In this document: positions 11,461-21,457 of the stretch, in pieces | Layout: every line of letters begins with the position of its first letter | Numbering within the stretch: position 1 is the stretch's first letter | Assembly: GCA_031835245.1 (NCBI GenBank) | Contig: JAVKOQ010000236.1 | Span: 1-64,000 of the forward strand | Source of the DNA: Balamuthia mandrillaris | Taxonomy: Eukaryota > Discosea > Longamoebia > Balamuthiidae | Direction: 5' to 3' | Length of the DNA: 64,000 nt | Translations under genes and position numbers: made by a program | The notes under the pieces: generated by a model | Databases searched by the model: none | What the model was told of the DNA's origin: nothing | The model's input: only the letters and a program-made list of their open reading frames with translations

Positions 11461-13086
11461 ATGGCAAGTTGCCCACAGTGCGGAAAAAAGTTTGCTACCT
11501 CTCACGGGTTGGCCATCCACTTCGGTCGGGTCCACAAGGAAGGGGGTCGCGCCACTACTTCTGCTACTTCCACTGCTACTCGGAAAAGAAGAGCGGAAAA
11601 CGCCCCAGCGGCACCTCAGGCAAGGGCACAGAAGCGTGGAAGGCCGCAGGCTGCACCCGCCCAGCCCTTTTGGAACCAGTTTTCCAGCTTAATCGGGAGA
11701 AGATTAATACGCCCAGAAGCCTTGTGCTTGGAAGAACCCTTTGCCTGTGGTTCAGGATGGTTCACCGCCTGCAAGCACATTCCTAACGGAGAAAAGGTGT
11801 TGGAGGAGGAGGAGGAGAAGAAGGAGAAGGAGAAGAAGGAGGAAGAGGAAGAGGAGAAGGAGAAGGAGAAGGAAGAAGAGGAGAAAAACCAGAAAGGCTT
11901 GTTAGGCCTCATCGAGGGACTCGTTCCGTCTCGCCCAGCCGTACAGCTCACCAAAAAAGGCAAGAACGGAGAGGAGAAACCGGTAGTGGGGCGATTGGAG
12001 AAGATCCGCCTTTATCCGCGCTCGGAACAAAAGAAGACGCTGGCCAAGTGGTTCGGCACAGTACGATGGACCTACAACAAGGCCGTGGAGTTCCATCGTG
12101 AACATCAAGGAATGCCTCTTAAGGAGATGAAGGAACAAGTCAGGGAGAAATTCCTGAATAACGGCAATTTCAACGGAGAGGACAAGAGCCTTGCGTGGGT
12201 GTTGGAAACTCCTCGATACATTCGCAGTGACGCCGTCGATGATTTCTTCAACGGCGTGAAAACCAGCTTGGCGGCGGGCAGGACTGGATTCAAGATGAAG
12301 TTCCGTGGTCGGAAGGACAAGAGCCAGTCTCTCAGCATCCAAGCCAGGGAGTGGAACCACAGCAAGTCCATCCGCCAACTCTTCTTCGGGGAGCCTCAGC
12401 CTTTGAAGCTCATGGGTGAGAGCCAAGCCCGTGAGCACCGAAGGAGAGAGGCAGGCATCATCGCCTTGGATCCAGGAGTGCGCACATTCATGACCACCTA
12501 CAACGGCTGCGGGGAGGTCACCGAGTGGGGCAAAGCGGACATCAACGAGATAGGCAAGCTGTGCCACCGCCTGGACCGCATGCAGAGTAAGGGCACCAAG
12601 GGCAACCACAGGCAACGGCGCCGTCTCCGAAGGGCCGCTGCTCGGCTTCGCCAGAGGATCCGCAACCTGGTGGATGACCTCCACAAGAAGCTCGTGTCTT
12701 GGTTGGTCAGGAACTTCTCCCTCATCCTTCTGCCAGAGTTCAGGAGCCAGCAGATGGTGCGGCGAGGCCACCGCCGCATTGGCTCACGAACGGCCAGAGC
12801 CATGCTCACCTGGTCCCACTATCGCTTCAGGCAGAGGCTCCTCAACAAGGCCCAGCAATTTCCGTCCTGTACGGTCTGCCTCTGCGATGAGGAATACACC
12901 TCCAAGACCTGCGGCAAGTGCGGCCAAGTCCACCACCAGTTGGGGGGAAACAAGACCTTTCGGTGCCCCCAACCCGAGTGTGGCTACCAGGCCGATCGAG
13001 ATGCCAACGCCGCCCGAAACATCTTGATCCGCTTTTTCACTTTACAAGCACTTACCACCTCCTCCTCCTCTGTGAGGGGGCGGTAG
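11461..13086 (+). CDS. Fanzor-type TnpB-like RNA-guided nuclease
   Basis: Eukaryotic homologue of IS200/IS605 TnpB; characterised Fanzors are RNA-guided DNA endonucleases carried by transposons. Single exon, 541 residues (TnpB about 400). Order: N-terminal C2H2 finger (CPQC...H....H, residues 4-25); Lys/Arg-rich linker; Glu/Lys-rich insertion (about 116-143); OrfB-type helix-turn-helix (RLYPRSEQ...FGTVRWTYNKAVEF, about 182-210); RuvC-I D337 in IIALDPGVRTF; RuvC-II E426 in LILLPEF; zinc ribbon CGKCG...FRCPQPECG; RuvC-III ADRDANAARNI (D512/D514). All catalytic residues and the four ribbon cysteines are present, so it looks active. The segment between the helical domain and RuvC-I is only about 40 residues, shorter than usual, so part of the wedge domain may be missing. 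The next element is a hAT-like transposon. Guide RNA not seen directly. Confidence 0.88.
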   Translation: MASCPQCGKKFATSHGLAIHFGRVHKEGGRATTSATSTATRKRRAENAPAAPQARAQKRGRPQAAPAQPFWNQFSSLIGRRLIRPEALCLEEPFACGSGWFTACKHIPNGEKVLEEEEEKKEKEKKEEEEEEKEKEKEEEEKNQKGLLGLIEGLVPSRPAVQLTKKGKNGEEKPVVGRLEKIRLYPRSEQKKTLAKWFGTVRWTYNKAVEFHREHQGMPLKEMKEQVREKFLNNGNFNGEDKSLAWVLETPRYIRSDAVDDFFNGVKTSLAAGRTGFKMKFRGRKDKSQSLSIQAREWNHSKSIRQLFFGEPQPLKLMGESQAREHRRREAGIIALDPGVRTFMTTYNGCGEVTEWGKADINEIGKLCHRLDRMQSKGTKGNHRQRRRLRRAAARLRQRIRNLVDDLHKKLVSWLVRNFSLILLPEFRSQQMVRRGHRRIGSRTARAMLTWSHYRFRQRLLNKAQQFPSCTVCLCDEEYTSKTCGKCGQVHHQLGGNKTFRCPQPECGYQADRDANAARNILIRFFTLQALTTSSSSVRGR

Positions 13087-13102
13087 GCGGTAAGGTTGCT
13101 TT

Positions 13103-13138
13103 GGTGCCGGCACCGTTGCTTATAGCGAGTCGTAAGAC
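13103..13138. repeat. palindrome plus 21-bp repeat just after Fanzor
   Basis: Seventeen bases after the Fanzor stop codon lies GGTGCCGGCACC (13103-13114), a perfect 12-bp palindrome. Three bases later comes a 21-bp sequence (13118-13138, beginning GCTTATAGCG) that recurs exactly at 17960-17980. TnpB-family guide RNAs usually end at the element's right end just past the gene, so this is where a scaffold stem and right end would be expected. That role is inference. Confidence 0.5.
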
Positions 13139-14037
13139 TGTAGCCCCGCCATCATTGCTATTGGCCCAAATGCTTTGATTTACTATTGGCTTAGTAATAG
13201 GAATTTCATTAGTTCGAAATTATTCCTCGAATAAATTGATTAGGGTTACCACAGGCAGCTATTCCTTTTTCTTTTCGCTCAACAAACTACACGAACAAAC
13301 AAACAAACAACAGTGTTCCAAACAAACCACCATGCCCCGACAACGACGCCCACAAGTTTTGTGTAAGAACTGCAAAAAACGTTTCACGCCACACTACAAA
13401 GGTTGGTGCTACACTTGCTTATCCAACCAAAAGGAATTCAATGGGCGCAAGCGCTGCTATGCTGCCAGGAAGCGCAACGAAGAACGTCAACGACGGCTAC
13501 TGGAACAACAGCAACAGATGGCAGCGGAGACTATGGAGCATGTTGCACATGAGCAAGAGCCTGAGTTGGAAGAGGAGCAGCCGCCTTCCATGGAGGTTCC
13601 TTCAAGCCCACCGGAGCAGCCCTCTCGCCGCCACTCTCGAGCCAACCGCAAGGCCTTCCCAGACAATGAGCGTGCCTGCTTTGCAATGCTACGAGCTCAA
13701 TGCTTGACCAGCGCAGAGGCTGGCGCCAAAGCTTACAAAGCGGTCCTTGCTTGCCATGGCATTTCTGTTCGTCAACCTTCTGCGGATACCATCCACTGAG
13801 CTACTGTGGAGGGTGGGATCTTGGCCGACTATGCTATGATTCGTCTGTTGGTAGAGTCCAAAGACCTCTGGGTAGGCATTGATGAGTCTTCCAAAGTGAA
13901 TGGCCGGTCTTTTGTGGAGATTGAATTTGCTGGCTCTCACCCTAAGCTTGGCTTTGTTCTCTACCCTGCTGCTGTTATAGAGGTTATTTCTCACACTTCT
14001 GAAAACATGCTTGGCTACATTGAAAATACTTTAGCAG

Positions 14038-14169
14038 GTACTAAACGTCTCTCTTCCTGTTCGCCTCCTTTCTCTCTCTCTCTCTCTCTCTTGCTCTCTC
14101 TCTTTAATCTCTTTATCTCTCTGTCCTCTTTTTTTCTCTTTGTTTACTCTTGTTACTCTTTCATTAAAG
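14038..14169 (+). other. CT-rich intron in hAT-like copy 2, absent from copy 1
   Basis: GTACTA...AAAG, phase 1, splits a codon between Leu-Ala and Leu-Asn-Gln. The protein alignment to copy 1 is continuous across the junction, so one copy lost or gained the intron. Its body is CTCTCT repeat. Confidence 0.7.
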
Positions 14170-15582
14170 AGCTAAACCAAAAGGGATTAGAACAAGGCCT
14201 TTCTGCTATTAAGCTTTGGGAATTCCGTTCCATAACATTTGATCCACACCAAAGCCTCCTTTCACACCGCTGCTGGTCAAAGGTTGCGATGATCACATTG
14301 CTGCCTTGATTCTTAATGAATTCCTCCGCCGTACAAACAAGCTTGCAACTGGGTGAGGTGCTGCTGACCTACTTCAAGCCAATGCGATGGAGGAGAATGA
14401 AGAACATGTGGCTGCTGCTGTCAACGAGAGCAATGGTGTTACCACGGCTTTGAAAAAGCTCTCTTGTTTGTTGCGTGGCCTTTGGAACGCTGATTGGATG
14501 GGCTTTGTGGAGCATGAAAAGGAACACAACCCTAACTTGGTCTCTCACAAGAGCAGGGCCATCCCAAAAGCCTCAAAGACACGCTATGCATCCTATGCTC
14601 TCATGGCACGCTTTGTGGAGGATCATGAAGAGCTTTTGCATTGTTTCCTTGAGAAAAAAGTGGGTGAGCATGCCTTCGCTGATGAAATCCAGACAGGATT
14701 GTTTGGCAACTCTCTTGCTGTGGCAATGCGCAAAGTTCTTGTTTGTGGCTTAAGGTATGCATATTTATTTATTTTTGTTTTTCCCTCGCTTGTGTTTTTC
14801 TTAGTTCTTATTTCATCTTTTTAAAAGCCAAGTGTTGTTGCCGTTGATGCACATCGGTAATCATCACCGAGAACTTCTTCCTTATCTTCATGACTTTCGG
14901 TTGCTGCAGCGCCATCTCTTGGCCTTGGCCTCCAATCCGTTGATGCTGCAACAGTGCTTTGCCTGTCCTGTGCAGAGCTATGCTTCGCCATTGCTGTCAA
15001 GCGAGGTTCTACCAACAATGGAAAACTTTGCTGCACAGTCTTGGACGGCTCCAGGAGATGACGGAGATCTGCAAGCGCTGCTGGCCAAGGAGTTCATCTC
15101 CAGCGCTCTGTTTATGCTCTACAAGCATGCGGGACAGTTCATGGAAATGAGAGAGGAAGAAGAGGAGGACGACTGGGAAACCTACAGCTTAACACCGAGT
15201 CAACTGGAGGCGGTATACGAGGCGGAGAAACAAAAGGAAACAGAAGAGGAGTTGCAGGAGAAAGAAGAACAGCAGGCGATGATGACGACGGATGCTGCTA
15301 CAATGGACCCGCTGGCGGAGAACCTTGCCGCCTTTTGTCCTACTAATCGCTCTGGAGAAACCATCTTCAGCATGGTCAACCGCCTTTGGCGTGACAACCG
15401 CCTCATGAGAGCGCCCATCATGCAAGCAGTGGTGAAACTCCGCGCCCTTCCTGACCTCCCCGAGTTCGAGCTGCCAGCTTTATTCCAGCGCTTTGCGGCA
15501 CGGTTCAAAACTCGCACTCAGGCCCGAAATTTGCTGGACGAAACGCCTTCCCGTGCTGAAATCACCCGAACTCGCTACGTAA

Positions 15583-16854
15583 CTCTGCCGGCGGGATAAA
15601 GCGGATATCCGCGGATAACTTCTATATAAGGTAGTTATCCACAAAATCCGCTCGGATATCCGATCGCTATGCTTATCCGCCCGGATATCCGCCAGAGGGC
15701 GGATAATCCGCGTCCCGATAAGGAAAGCCAATAATAGCCATGGAGGAGAGGAGAGAAGAGAGGGGAGAGGACATGATCTTGGTGACATGGGAGTTTCTTC
15801 CTATTGGTCAGTTTCATGAATCCCCCTCAAGCCGATTTTAGTTTTCTATTTTAGTTTCTAAAATTTAAAATCAAAATCTTAAAAACAAGGCAGGAAAGTG
15901 GCACTAGAACAGAGGCCTTAGTCGAAAAGAGGAAGAAAGAGCGAGGTAGGGAGAGGAAAAAATGATGAGACCCAAAAGATTCTGTTGATGGTTCCCATGG
16001 TAAAGCGGCTCAATTGCTTTGATCGGTTACTGAAAGTTTCAAACCACCAATCAAAAATCAAAACAGAGGCTTTATCTTACCATAAAAAGGCCATTTCTGT
16101 TGTCTTTTTCTTTGTCTCTTCTCTAGCAGAGATCTTTCACGTCGACAAAAATTCATTGCTCCGCTTTATTCTTTTGGTTGCTTGTAAGACTTGACAATTG
16201 GTACCGTAGGTCCCTGTGCGCTTTTTCTTCGTATTTCTGATATTCGCACGCACTTTATTCACATTATTTCACCATCGCGTCACTTGCCTAACGACCATTT
16301 CTACTTGGTGCTTTTCACTTTCTCTGCATGTCAGTAAGAAGAGGTTTGTGATCACAGCAAAGAAAACCTTTTCAACTATTTGCTTATTCTCTTTTCATTC
16401 CCCTCTCTGTTCATCTTTCTGTCCCTCCTTGAATCAGGCGGAACCGAGTTCAACCAACAAGAACGACGCTGCGGCCAGTACCGTTCCAAAGCAGGTGATG
16501 AACCTCAACGGAGCAAAGCGCACAGGAAGTGGCTCTGCAGCGAACGTGATCTAGGCAGCAATGAGCAGCAACGTATCAAACTCATCTCCCCTTTCCCTTG
16601 TTATTTTTTTTAACTACAATAAAATTAAAATTTTTATTGCACCAATAATAATTTTCTGATAATTATCAACGATAATCAAACGGAGCAGCATGACGTCAGC
16701 AGTGGCTTCCCAAAAAGGAACTCATCATATTATTTTTCAAACCCGTATCATAAAGTTTTTCAAATAAAAACGGCGGATATCCGACCGAATATCCGCGGAT
16801 ATACGGTACGGATATATCCGCCGGATATCCGAAGCGGATATCCCGCCGGCAGAG
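15583..16854. mobile_element. 1,272-bp non-autonomous inverted-repeat element nested in copy 2
   Basis: Left end CTCTGCCGGCGGGATA (15583-15598) is the exact reverse complement of the right end (16839-16854). Both subterminal regions are packed with GCGGATATCCG and related palindromes (15601-15710 and 16770-16838). No transposase ORF is present. If the element is removed exactly between these ends, the host transposase frame is restored; its length is a multiple of three and no target duplication is visible. The superfamily is not assigned. Confidence 0.75.
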
Positions 16855-17115
16855 AAGGTCGCTTGGAGCAACAAGAAAGCACGCGAGCACGGAACCAGCG
16901 CCGTCAACAAGATGATCACAGGGAGAAGCCCATTCGAGACTTCCTGCAGCAGCGCTATGGCTTTGTCCTGCCGTCTGGCAAGCGCCTCACTGTGAAGCAC
17001 ATGAAGGACCACATGCGGCGTGTGAAGGGTGACTATCCCCAGCTTCGACTTTGCCTTGGCAACCGGCGAGAGGAGACAGTGAACAACTTCCTGCAGTTCC
17101 TGGAACAGCTTGGCG

Positions 17116-17151
<36 letters not shown>

Positions 17152-17959
17152 TCCTGCAGCCACCGAGGCGGCCTCAGCAGCAGCGACAGTAACTCCTACT
17201 GCTCTTCTTATGTATTGTTTCTCCTTCTCTGCAGGGTGACAGTGTGCCACAGCATCTGTTAGCACTTTGACCTTACATTAGACGTGAGTGGAGATGGCAA
17301 CGCAAGACTGTCTAGTGGAGGGGGTGAGGAGAGGTTTATTCGTACGGGTGGGCGTCGACGCATTAAGTGGTGGTTGCGGTTTGGGTACTGTGCGCACGGA
17401 CCTTTACTCAGCTCCCCACGCCCTCTCTTTACCCCTGAAGCTGGATGGTGGCGGGTTGTTGTCTTCTGCTTGCCCTTTTGTTTTGAGATGAGTGTGAAAT
17501 GGCGCTGTTGTGGTACTCTGCATCCTTGTTGTCAGCCCAAAAAGCAGAACTGCAATGGAAAGGAGCCAAGACATGGGGTTCAAGAGCACGGAAGAGGCGC
17601 CGTGTTCTTGGGCTTCGCCTCTCTTGTCTTGTGCTTTCTTTCTGTGCAGGGAAGCTGAAGTGGTGGGCAGCAAAAAAAAAAGTAAAAATAAATAAAGAAT
17701 TCATCCAAAATGGTGACCATGTCATAAGAGGAAAGAGAGAGACAGAGAGACAGCGAGACGGAGAGACAGGGAGAGGGAGAAATGGAAAAATGAGAAAGTG
17801 TGGAAGGAAGAGAAGAGAAGAGAAGAGAAGAGAGAATGTAGATAGAAATAAAGCAAAAAGTGTAGGTTAGGGCTAGACACAACTCTTTTAAAAAGGAAAG
17901 TGCGATGAAACGACGGGGTAGTGGACACAACGGTAGTCTGCGGGGCTACAAAGAAAACT

Positions 17960-17980
17960 GCTTATAGCGAGTCGTAAGAC
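17960..17980. repeat. second copy of the 21-bp repeat
   Basis: Exact match to 13118-13138, same orientation, 9 bp beyond the right inverted end of hAT-like copy 2. It is immediately followed by the tandem repeat at 17981. Confidence 0.85.
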
Positions 17981-18152
17981 AAGCCGTGATTAGGCACGCC
18001 GGAGGTGGGTTATTTTTTGTGTCTGTTTTTTGTTTTCCTTTTACTAATTTTGCTTTATTTTATGAAGGAGCTAATTATCAAGGTACCAAAGCCGTGATTA
18101 GGCACGTCGGAGGTGGGTTATTTTTTGTGTCTGTTTTTTGTTTTCCTTTTAC
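17981..18152. repeat. two copies of a 64-bp repeat, 108-bp period
   Basis: 17981-18044 and 18089-18152 are identical except for CACGCC versus CACGTC, a CpG-to-TpG change. The unit starts AAGCCGTGATTAGG and ends in a T-rich GTTTTCCTTTTAC tail. Confidence 0.9.
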
Positions 18153-18280
18153 GCACAAATTGACCCCTCAAGTTGATCGATCGGAATATTTTACAGATCA
18201 CCACGACTTTATGCAGATCACTGTCTAAGGCGGCGCCAAGATCAAGCCGATCAATGGGACAACGAAAAAGAAAGAAGGAG

Positions 18281-19266
18281 AATGTGAGAGAAAGAGAGAG
18301 AGAGAGGAAGAGGAAGAGGAAGAGAAATGTTGTTCAAGGAAGAGCAGAAGACTTACCACTAAGAAGAAGCTTACCAGTGACAAAGGAAGAAAGTTCACAA
18401 CCTGAAAAGAGGAGGATAACAGAAAAGAAACTTATTTTTGTTTGCTTTAGGGGTTGTAGACAAAAAACTTTTCTTCTTTGCCTTCTTTACTTAGCTTTTC
18501 TTTTTAGTGGTAAGTTTAAGCAAAAAGAAGAGAAAGGAGAAAAAGGAGAAGGAGAAGAAGAAAGGCACTTATCACTAAAACACAGAAAGAATAAGAGAGA
18601 GAGAGATGAGAGAGAAAGAAAGAGAGAGAAAAAGAGAGAAAGAGGAGAGAGAATGAGAGAGAAAAGAGAATGAGAGAAAGAGAGAGGAGAGAATGAAAGA
18701 AAAAGAGAGAAAGAGAGGAGAGAATGAGAGAGAAAAGAGAATGAGAGAATGAGAGAGAATGAGAGAGAATGAGAGAGAGAGAGAGGAGAGAATGAGAGAA
18801 AAAGAGAGAAAGAGGAGAGAGAATGAGAGAGAGGAGAGAAGAAGAGAAAGAAGAAAGAGAGAGAGGAGGGAGAAAGAGAGAGAGGAGGGAGAAAGAGAGA
18901 CAGGAGAGAAAGAGAGAGAGGAGAAAAGAAGAGAGAGAGGAGAGAAAGAGAGAGAGGAGAGAAGAAGAGAAAGAGGAGAGAGAATGAGAGAGAGGAGAGA
19001 AAAAGAGAAAGGAGAAAGAGAGAGAAAGGAGAGAGAGAGAAAAGGAGAAAGAGAGAGAGGAAAGAAGAAAAGAAAGAGGAAAAAAGAAAAGAAAGAGGAA
19101 AGAAGAAGAAAAAGAGGAGAGAGAATGAGAGAGAGGAGAGAAAAAGAGAAAGAAGAAAGAGAGAGAGGAGAAAGAGAGAGCGAGAGAGGAGAAAGAGAGA
19201 AGAGAGAAAGAAGAGAAAGGAGAAAGAGAGAGAGGAGAAAGAGAGAGAGGAGAGAAGAAGAGAAAG

Positions 19267-19302
<36 letters not shown>

Positions 19303-19516
19303 AGAGAGAGAGAGGGAGAGGGAGAGAGAGGGAAAGAGAGAGAGGAGAAAAAGAGAAAGAGGGAAGAAAGGAGAGAAAGAGAGAGGAGAGAAAGAGAGAA
19401 AGGAGAAAGAGAGAGAGAGAGGGAGGAGAAAAAGAGAAAGAGGGAAGAAAGGAGAGAAAGAGAGAGAAAGAGAGAAAGAGAGAAAGAGAGAAAGAGAGAG
19501 AAAGAGAGAGAGAAGG
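18281..19516. repeat. 1.2-kb purine (GAGAGA/GAAAGAG) satellite
   Basis: Almost pure A/G on the plus strand with irregular GAGAGAGAATGAGAGA, GAGAGAGGAGA and GAAAGAG units; there is a short non-repetitive island near 18330-18530. The long Ser/Leu/Phe or Arg/Glu ORFs on either strand are products of the repeat. The polypurine tract could form triplex DNA. Confidence 0.95.
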
Positions 19517-20044
19517 GTACCACACATGAGGGGCAGTTCTCAGCAGACTGTTGGGGACATCCCACCAGCAACACAGGTACCTTAGGCTCTCAGCAGCTGC
19601 CCTCCTTCATGTTAAACGCCTTAGCAAGGACCCACCCCGCCAGTCCTGTCAAGTCACCCCACACAAAAAAAAAAATTAGAATAATCAGCACCACTCTTCT
19701 CTCCAGTCCTCTTCCGCCAGCTCCTTTGCTTGTTCCTCACCTGCGAGGGGCTTCTGGTGAACAAGTCTTCTTGTGGGACTCCTCAAACTGACTAAACGGC
19801 AGTAACTTGTTGCACAGGCAACAACAGAGCAACGAACCAAAGGGTTCTCCGTCTTTGAATTTGCAACAAGTTTATGTGGTGTAGTGGTGTTTTACGCTTT
19901 CCCGGATGATGGTCTTTGGTTAGACTCCCAGTGTTGCTTATAAAATTTAATAAATAAGTTTAGCGTCCAATTTATGTGAATAACTTACTGTTGACAAGAG
20001 TTGCAGGTAATGTGAACAAATTGATCAAGGTGTGATAACGCAGC
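19517..20044. other. spacer, no gene seen
   Basis: About 530 bp of mixed sequence after the satellite. It includes A-rich and TA-rich stretches and no recognised coding region, terminal repeat or RNA gene. Confidence 0.4.
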
Positions 20045-20310
20045 CGGTGGGGAGCAAGAGAGCGCAACCAAAGCGAAGAGTAAAGGAGAGCAGAGAAGAG
20101 CAGGTAGAGGAGAGTAGAGAAGAGAGAGGATAGAAGAGAGAGGAGAGAGGATAGAAGAGAGAGGAGAGAGTACAGAAAAGTAGAGAGAGTAAAGGAGAGC
20201 AGAGAAGAGCAGGTAGAGGAGAGTAGAGAAGAGAGAGGATAGATAGAAGAGAGAGGAGAGAGGAAAGGAGAGTAGATAAAAGAGAAGAGAGGAGAGAGGA
20301 CAGGAGGGAA
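20045..20310. repeat. GAGAGTAGAGAAGAG satellite
   Basis: Purine-rich imperfect tandem units (AAAGGAGAGCAGAGAAGAGCAGGTAG types) including a direct duplication of roughly 100 bp. Minus-strand ORFs through it are artefacts. Confidence 0.85.
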
Positions 20311-20442
20311 AAATAATTTTTTTAAGGTGCACCTGCCTACATCTGCATACATCCGCATACATCTGCATTCGTATGCAGGGAGGTGCAGCCTTCGGATGTA
20401 AAACTTGACCTAATCAAAAATTTTAGATCATAATCACCCAGG

Positions 20443-21020
20443 ATGCGACTCGAGGTGATAACCACCGTGGAAGCTGCGATAAACAGGATCCGGCCCATCC
20501 TTTTGGAAGTGCTTGAGGACAGATGGTGGCAAGGCAATCGTCGCCGACCAATCCCTTTGATGGACGAGGATGAAACGCTCTCCCAATACGCTCACATTGC
20601 CCTCCTCGTTGACTCTACCAGTGTGGAAGTCTTTCGTCCAAACAACTCTCTGTTTGAGGAAGGCAAACACTACTTTGATGGAAAGAATAGAATCTATGCG
20701 TTGAAGAAGGAAGTGGCGGTGATGGCCTCTCCTCCTCACTTTGCTCTGTTCTCCTTTCCTGGAGCACCTGGAGCCCGACATGACTACTCCATTCTCAAAG
20801 AGCACTACTCGGCCTACATCCCATACCTTACCAAAAGTGCCCAAGAGACTGCCATGATCCACCGTGTTGATGGTAATGAAACAAGCTGGAGTGCATTGTT
20901 TGACAAAGGTTATGTTGGCCCAGCTCAAGATACTCCTGGTTTTCGAAGAATAACTATCAAAAAACAATCTCAGGTGAGGACAGCAGCAGAACGTTTTCAA
21001 AACAGAGAGCTATCCCAACC
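20443..21020 (+). pseudogene. PIF/Harbinger-like (DDE_Tnp_4) transposase fragment
   Basis: Matches the central part of Harbinger nucleases: ALLVDSTSVEVFRP carries the first Asp, FSFPGAPGARHDYSIL the second, and SALFDKGYVGP follows. The N-terminal DNA-binding region is missing, and the homologous sequence stops near 21020, where a 28-bp repeat begins, before the third acidic residue. An upstream start at 20443 is nominal. I take it as a dead fragment cut by another insertion. Confidence 0.7.
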
Positions 21021-21283
21021 TATCCTTTTGCAGACTATCGGCACTATACGCCTATCGAACCAAAGGCGGGACGGGGCTCGTACGAGCGGAGGTTCAGCAA
21101 TGACCAACCCCAATTCCCTCTCCTCAATAATAAAAGCGGCCTGCCTGCCCTTGTCGTAATGAGCAGAACTGGAGGACGCTCCCCTAGAGCCAAGAGGGGG
21201 CAGGCCGTTGTCGATGATGTTCTTGGGGACCCCCTGCATGTCCTGCGCAAAAGAATATCCTTTTGCAGACTATCGGCACTATA
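21021..21283. repeat. 28-bp direct repeats (21021-21048, 21256-21283)
   Basis: An exact repeat beginning TATCCTTTTGCAGAC and ending in GGCACTATA, 207 bp apart. The right copy runs into the palindrome at the left end of the piggyBac element and the left copy into a degraded version of that palindrome (21035-21057). This suggests two termini of the same family back to back, with the left one truncating the Harbinger ORF. Confidence 0.7.
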
Positions 21284-21457
21284 ATGCCGATAGGCCCTAT
21301 TGGCATTTATCGTAAAAAACAATAAATATTTACTCAATTATTCAAATATTTTATTGCAATAATTTTGTAAAATATTGTTGGCAAGACGAGCGAAAGAACG
21401 GAGTACTGGGAAGAAGCATTTGGTACCGTAGAGACAGAGGGGCAAGCGAGCGAACCT

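Larger units (their letters stand above)
13332..17192 (+). pseudogene. hAT-like transposase, copy 2 (decayed, with nested insertion)
   Basis: Same family as copy 1 and easily aligned: CxxC...CxxC finger (CKNC...CYTC), WVGIDESSKVNGRSF, KGCDDHIAALI, KTRYASYALMARF and TNRSGETIFSMVNRLW. Two introns are present here but not in copy 1: 14038-14169 (CT-rich) and 14755-14827. Damage: an in-frame TGA at 13797-13799, a deletion and frameshift before GCDDH near 14260-14290, a TGA at 14355-14357, and a 1,272-bp element inserted at 15583-16854. Downstream of that insertion the frame resumes and matches the copy 1 C-terminus (LPSGKRLTV block), ending in a polyglutamine run. From 17193 to 17939 nothing coding is recognised. 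Confidence 0.72.
13139..17950 (+). mobile_element. hAT-like element, copy 2, with 11-bp inverted ends
   Basis: TGTAGCCCCGC at 13139-13149 is inverted exactly as GCGGGGCTACA at 17940-17950, bracketing the transposase copy 2. The exact 21-bp direct repeat abuts the left end and lies 9 bp outside the right end, much longer than the 8-bp duplication expected for hAT. No clean 8-bp target duplication is visible. The ends are therefore proposals. Confidence 0.5.

Noticed and set aside
11902-12771. 289-codon antisense ORF within Fanzor
   Set aside because: An antisense shadow of a GC-rich coding frame with no recognisable protein.
17981-18152. Tandem repeat as a CRISPR array
   Set aside because: Only two units, eukaryotic context and no cas genes.
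18487-19574. Long Ser/Leu/Phe and Arg/Glu ORFs on both strands
   Set aside because: They are translations of a GA/CT satellite; no start context, no homology and the same pattern in several frames.
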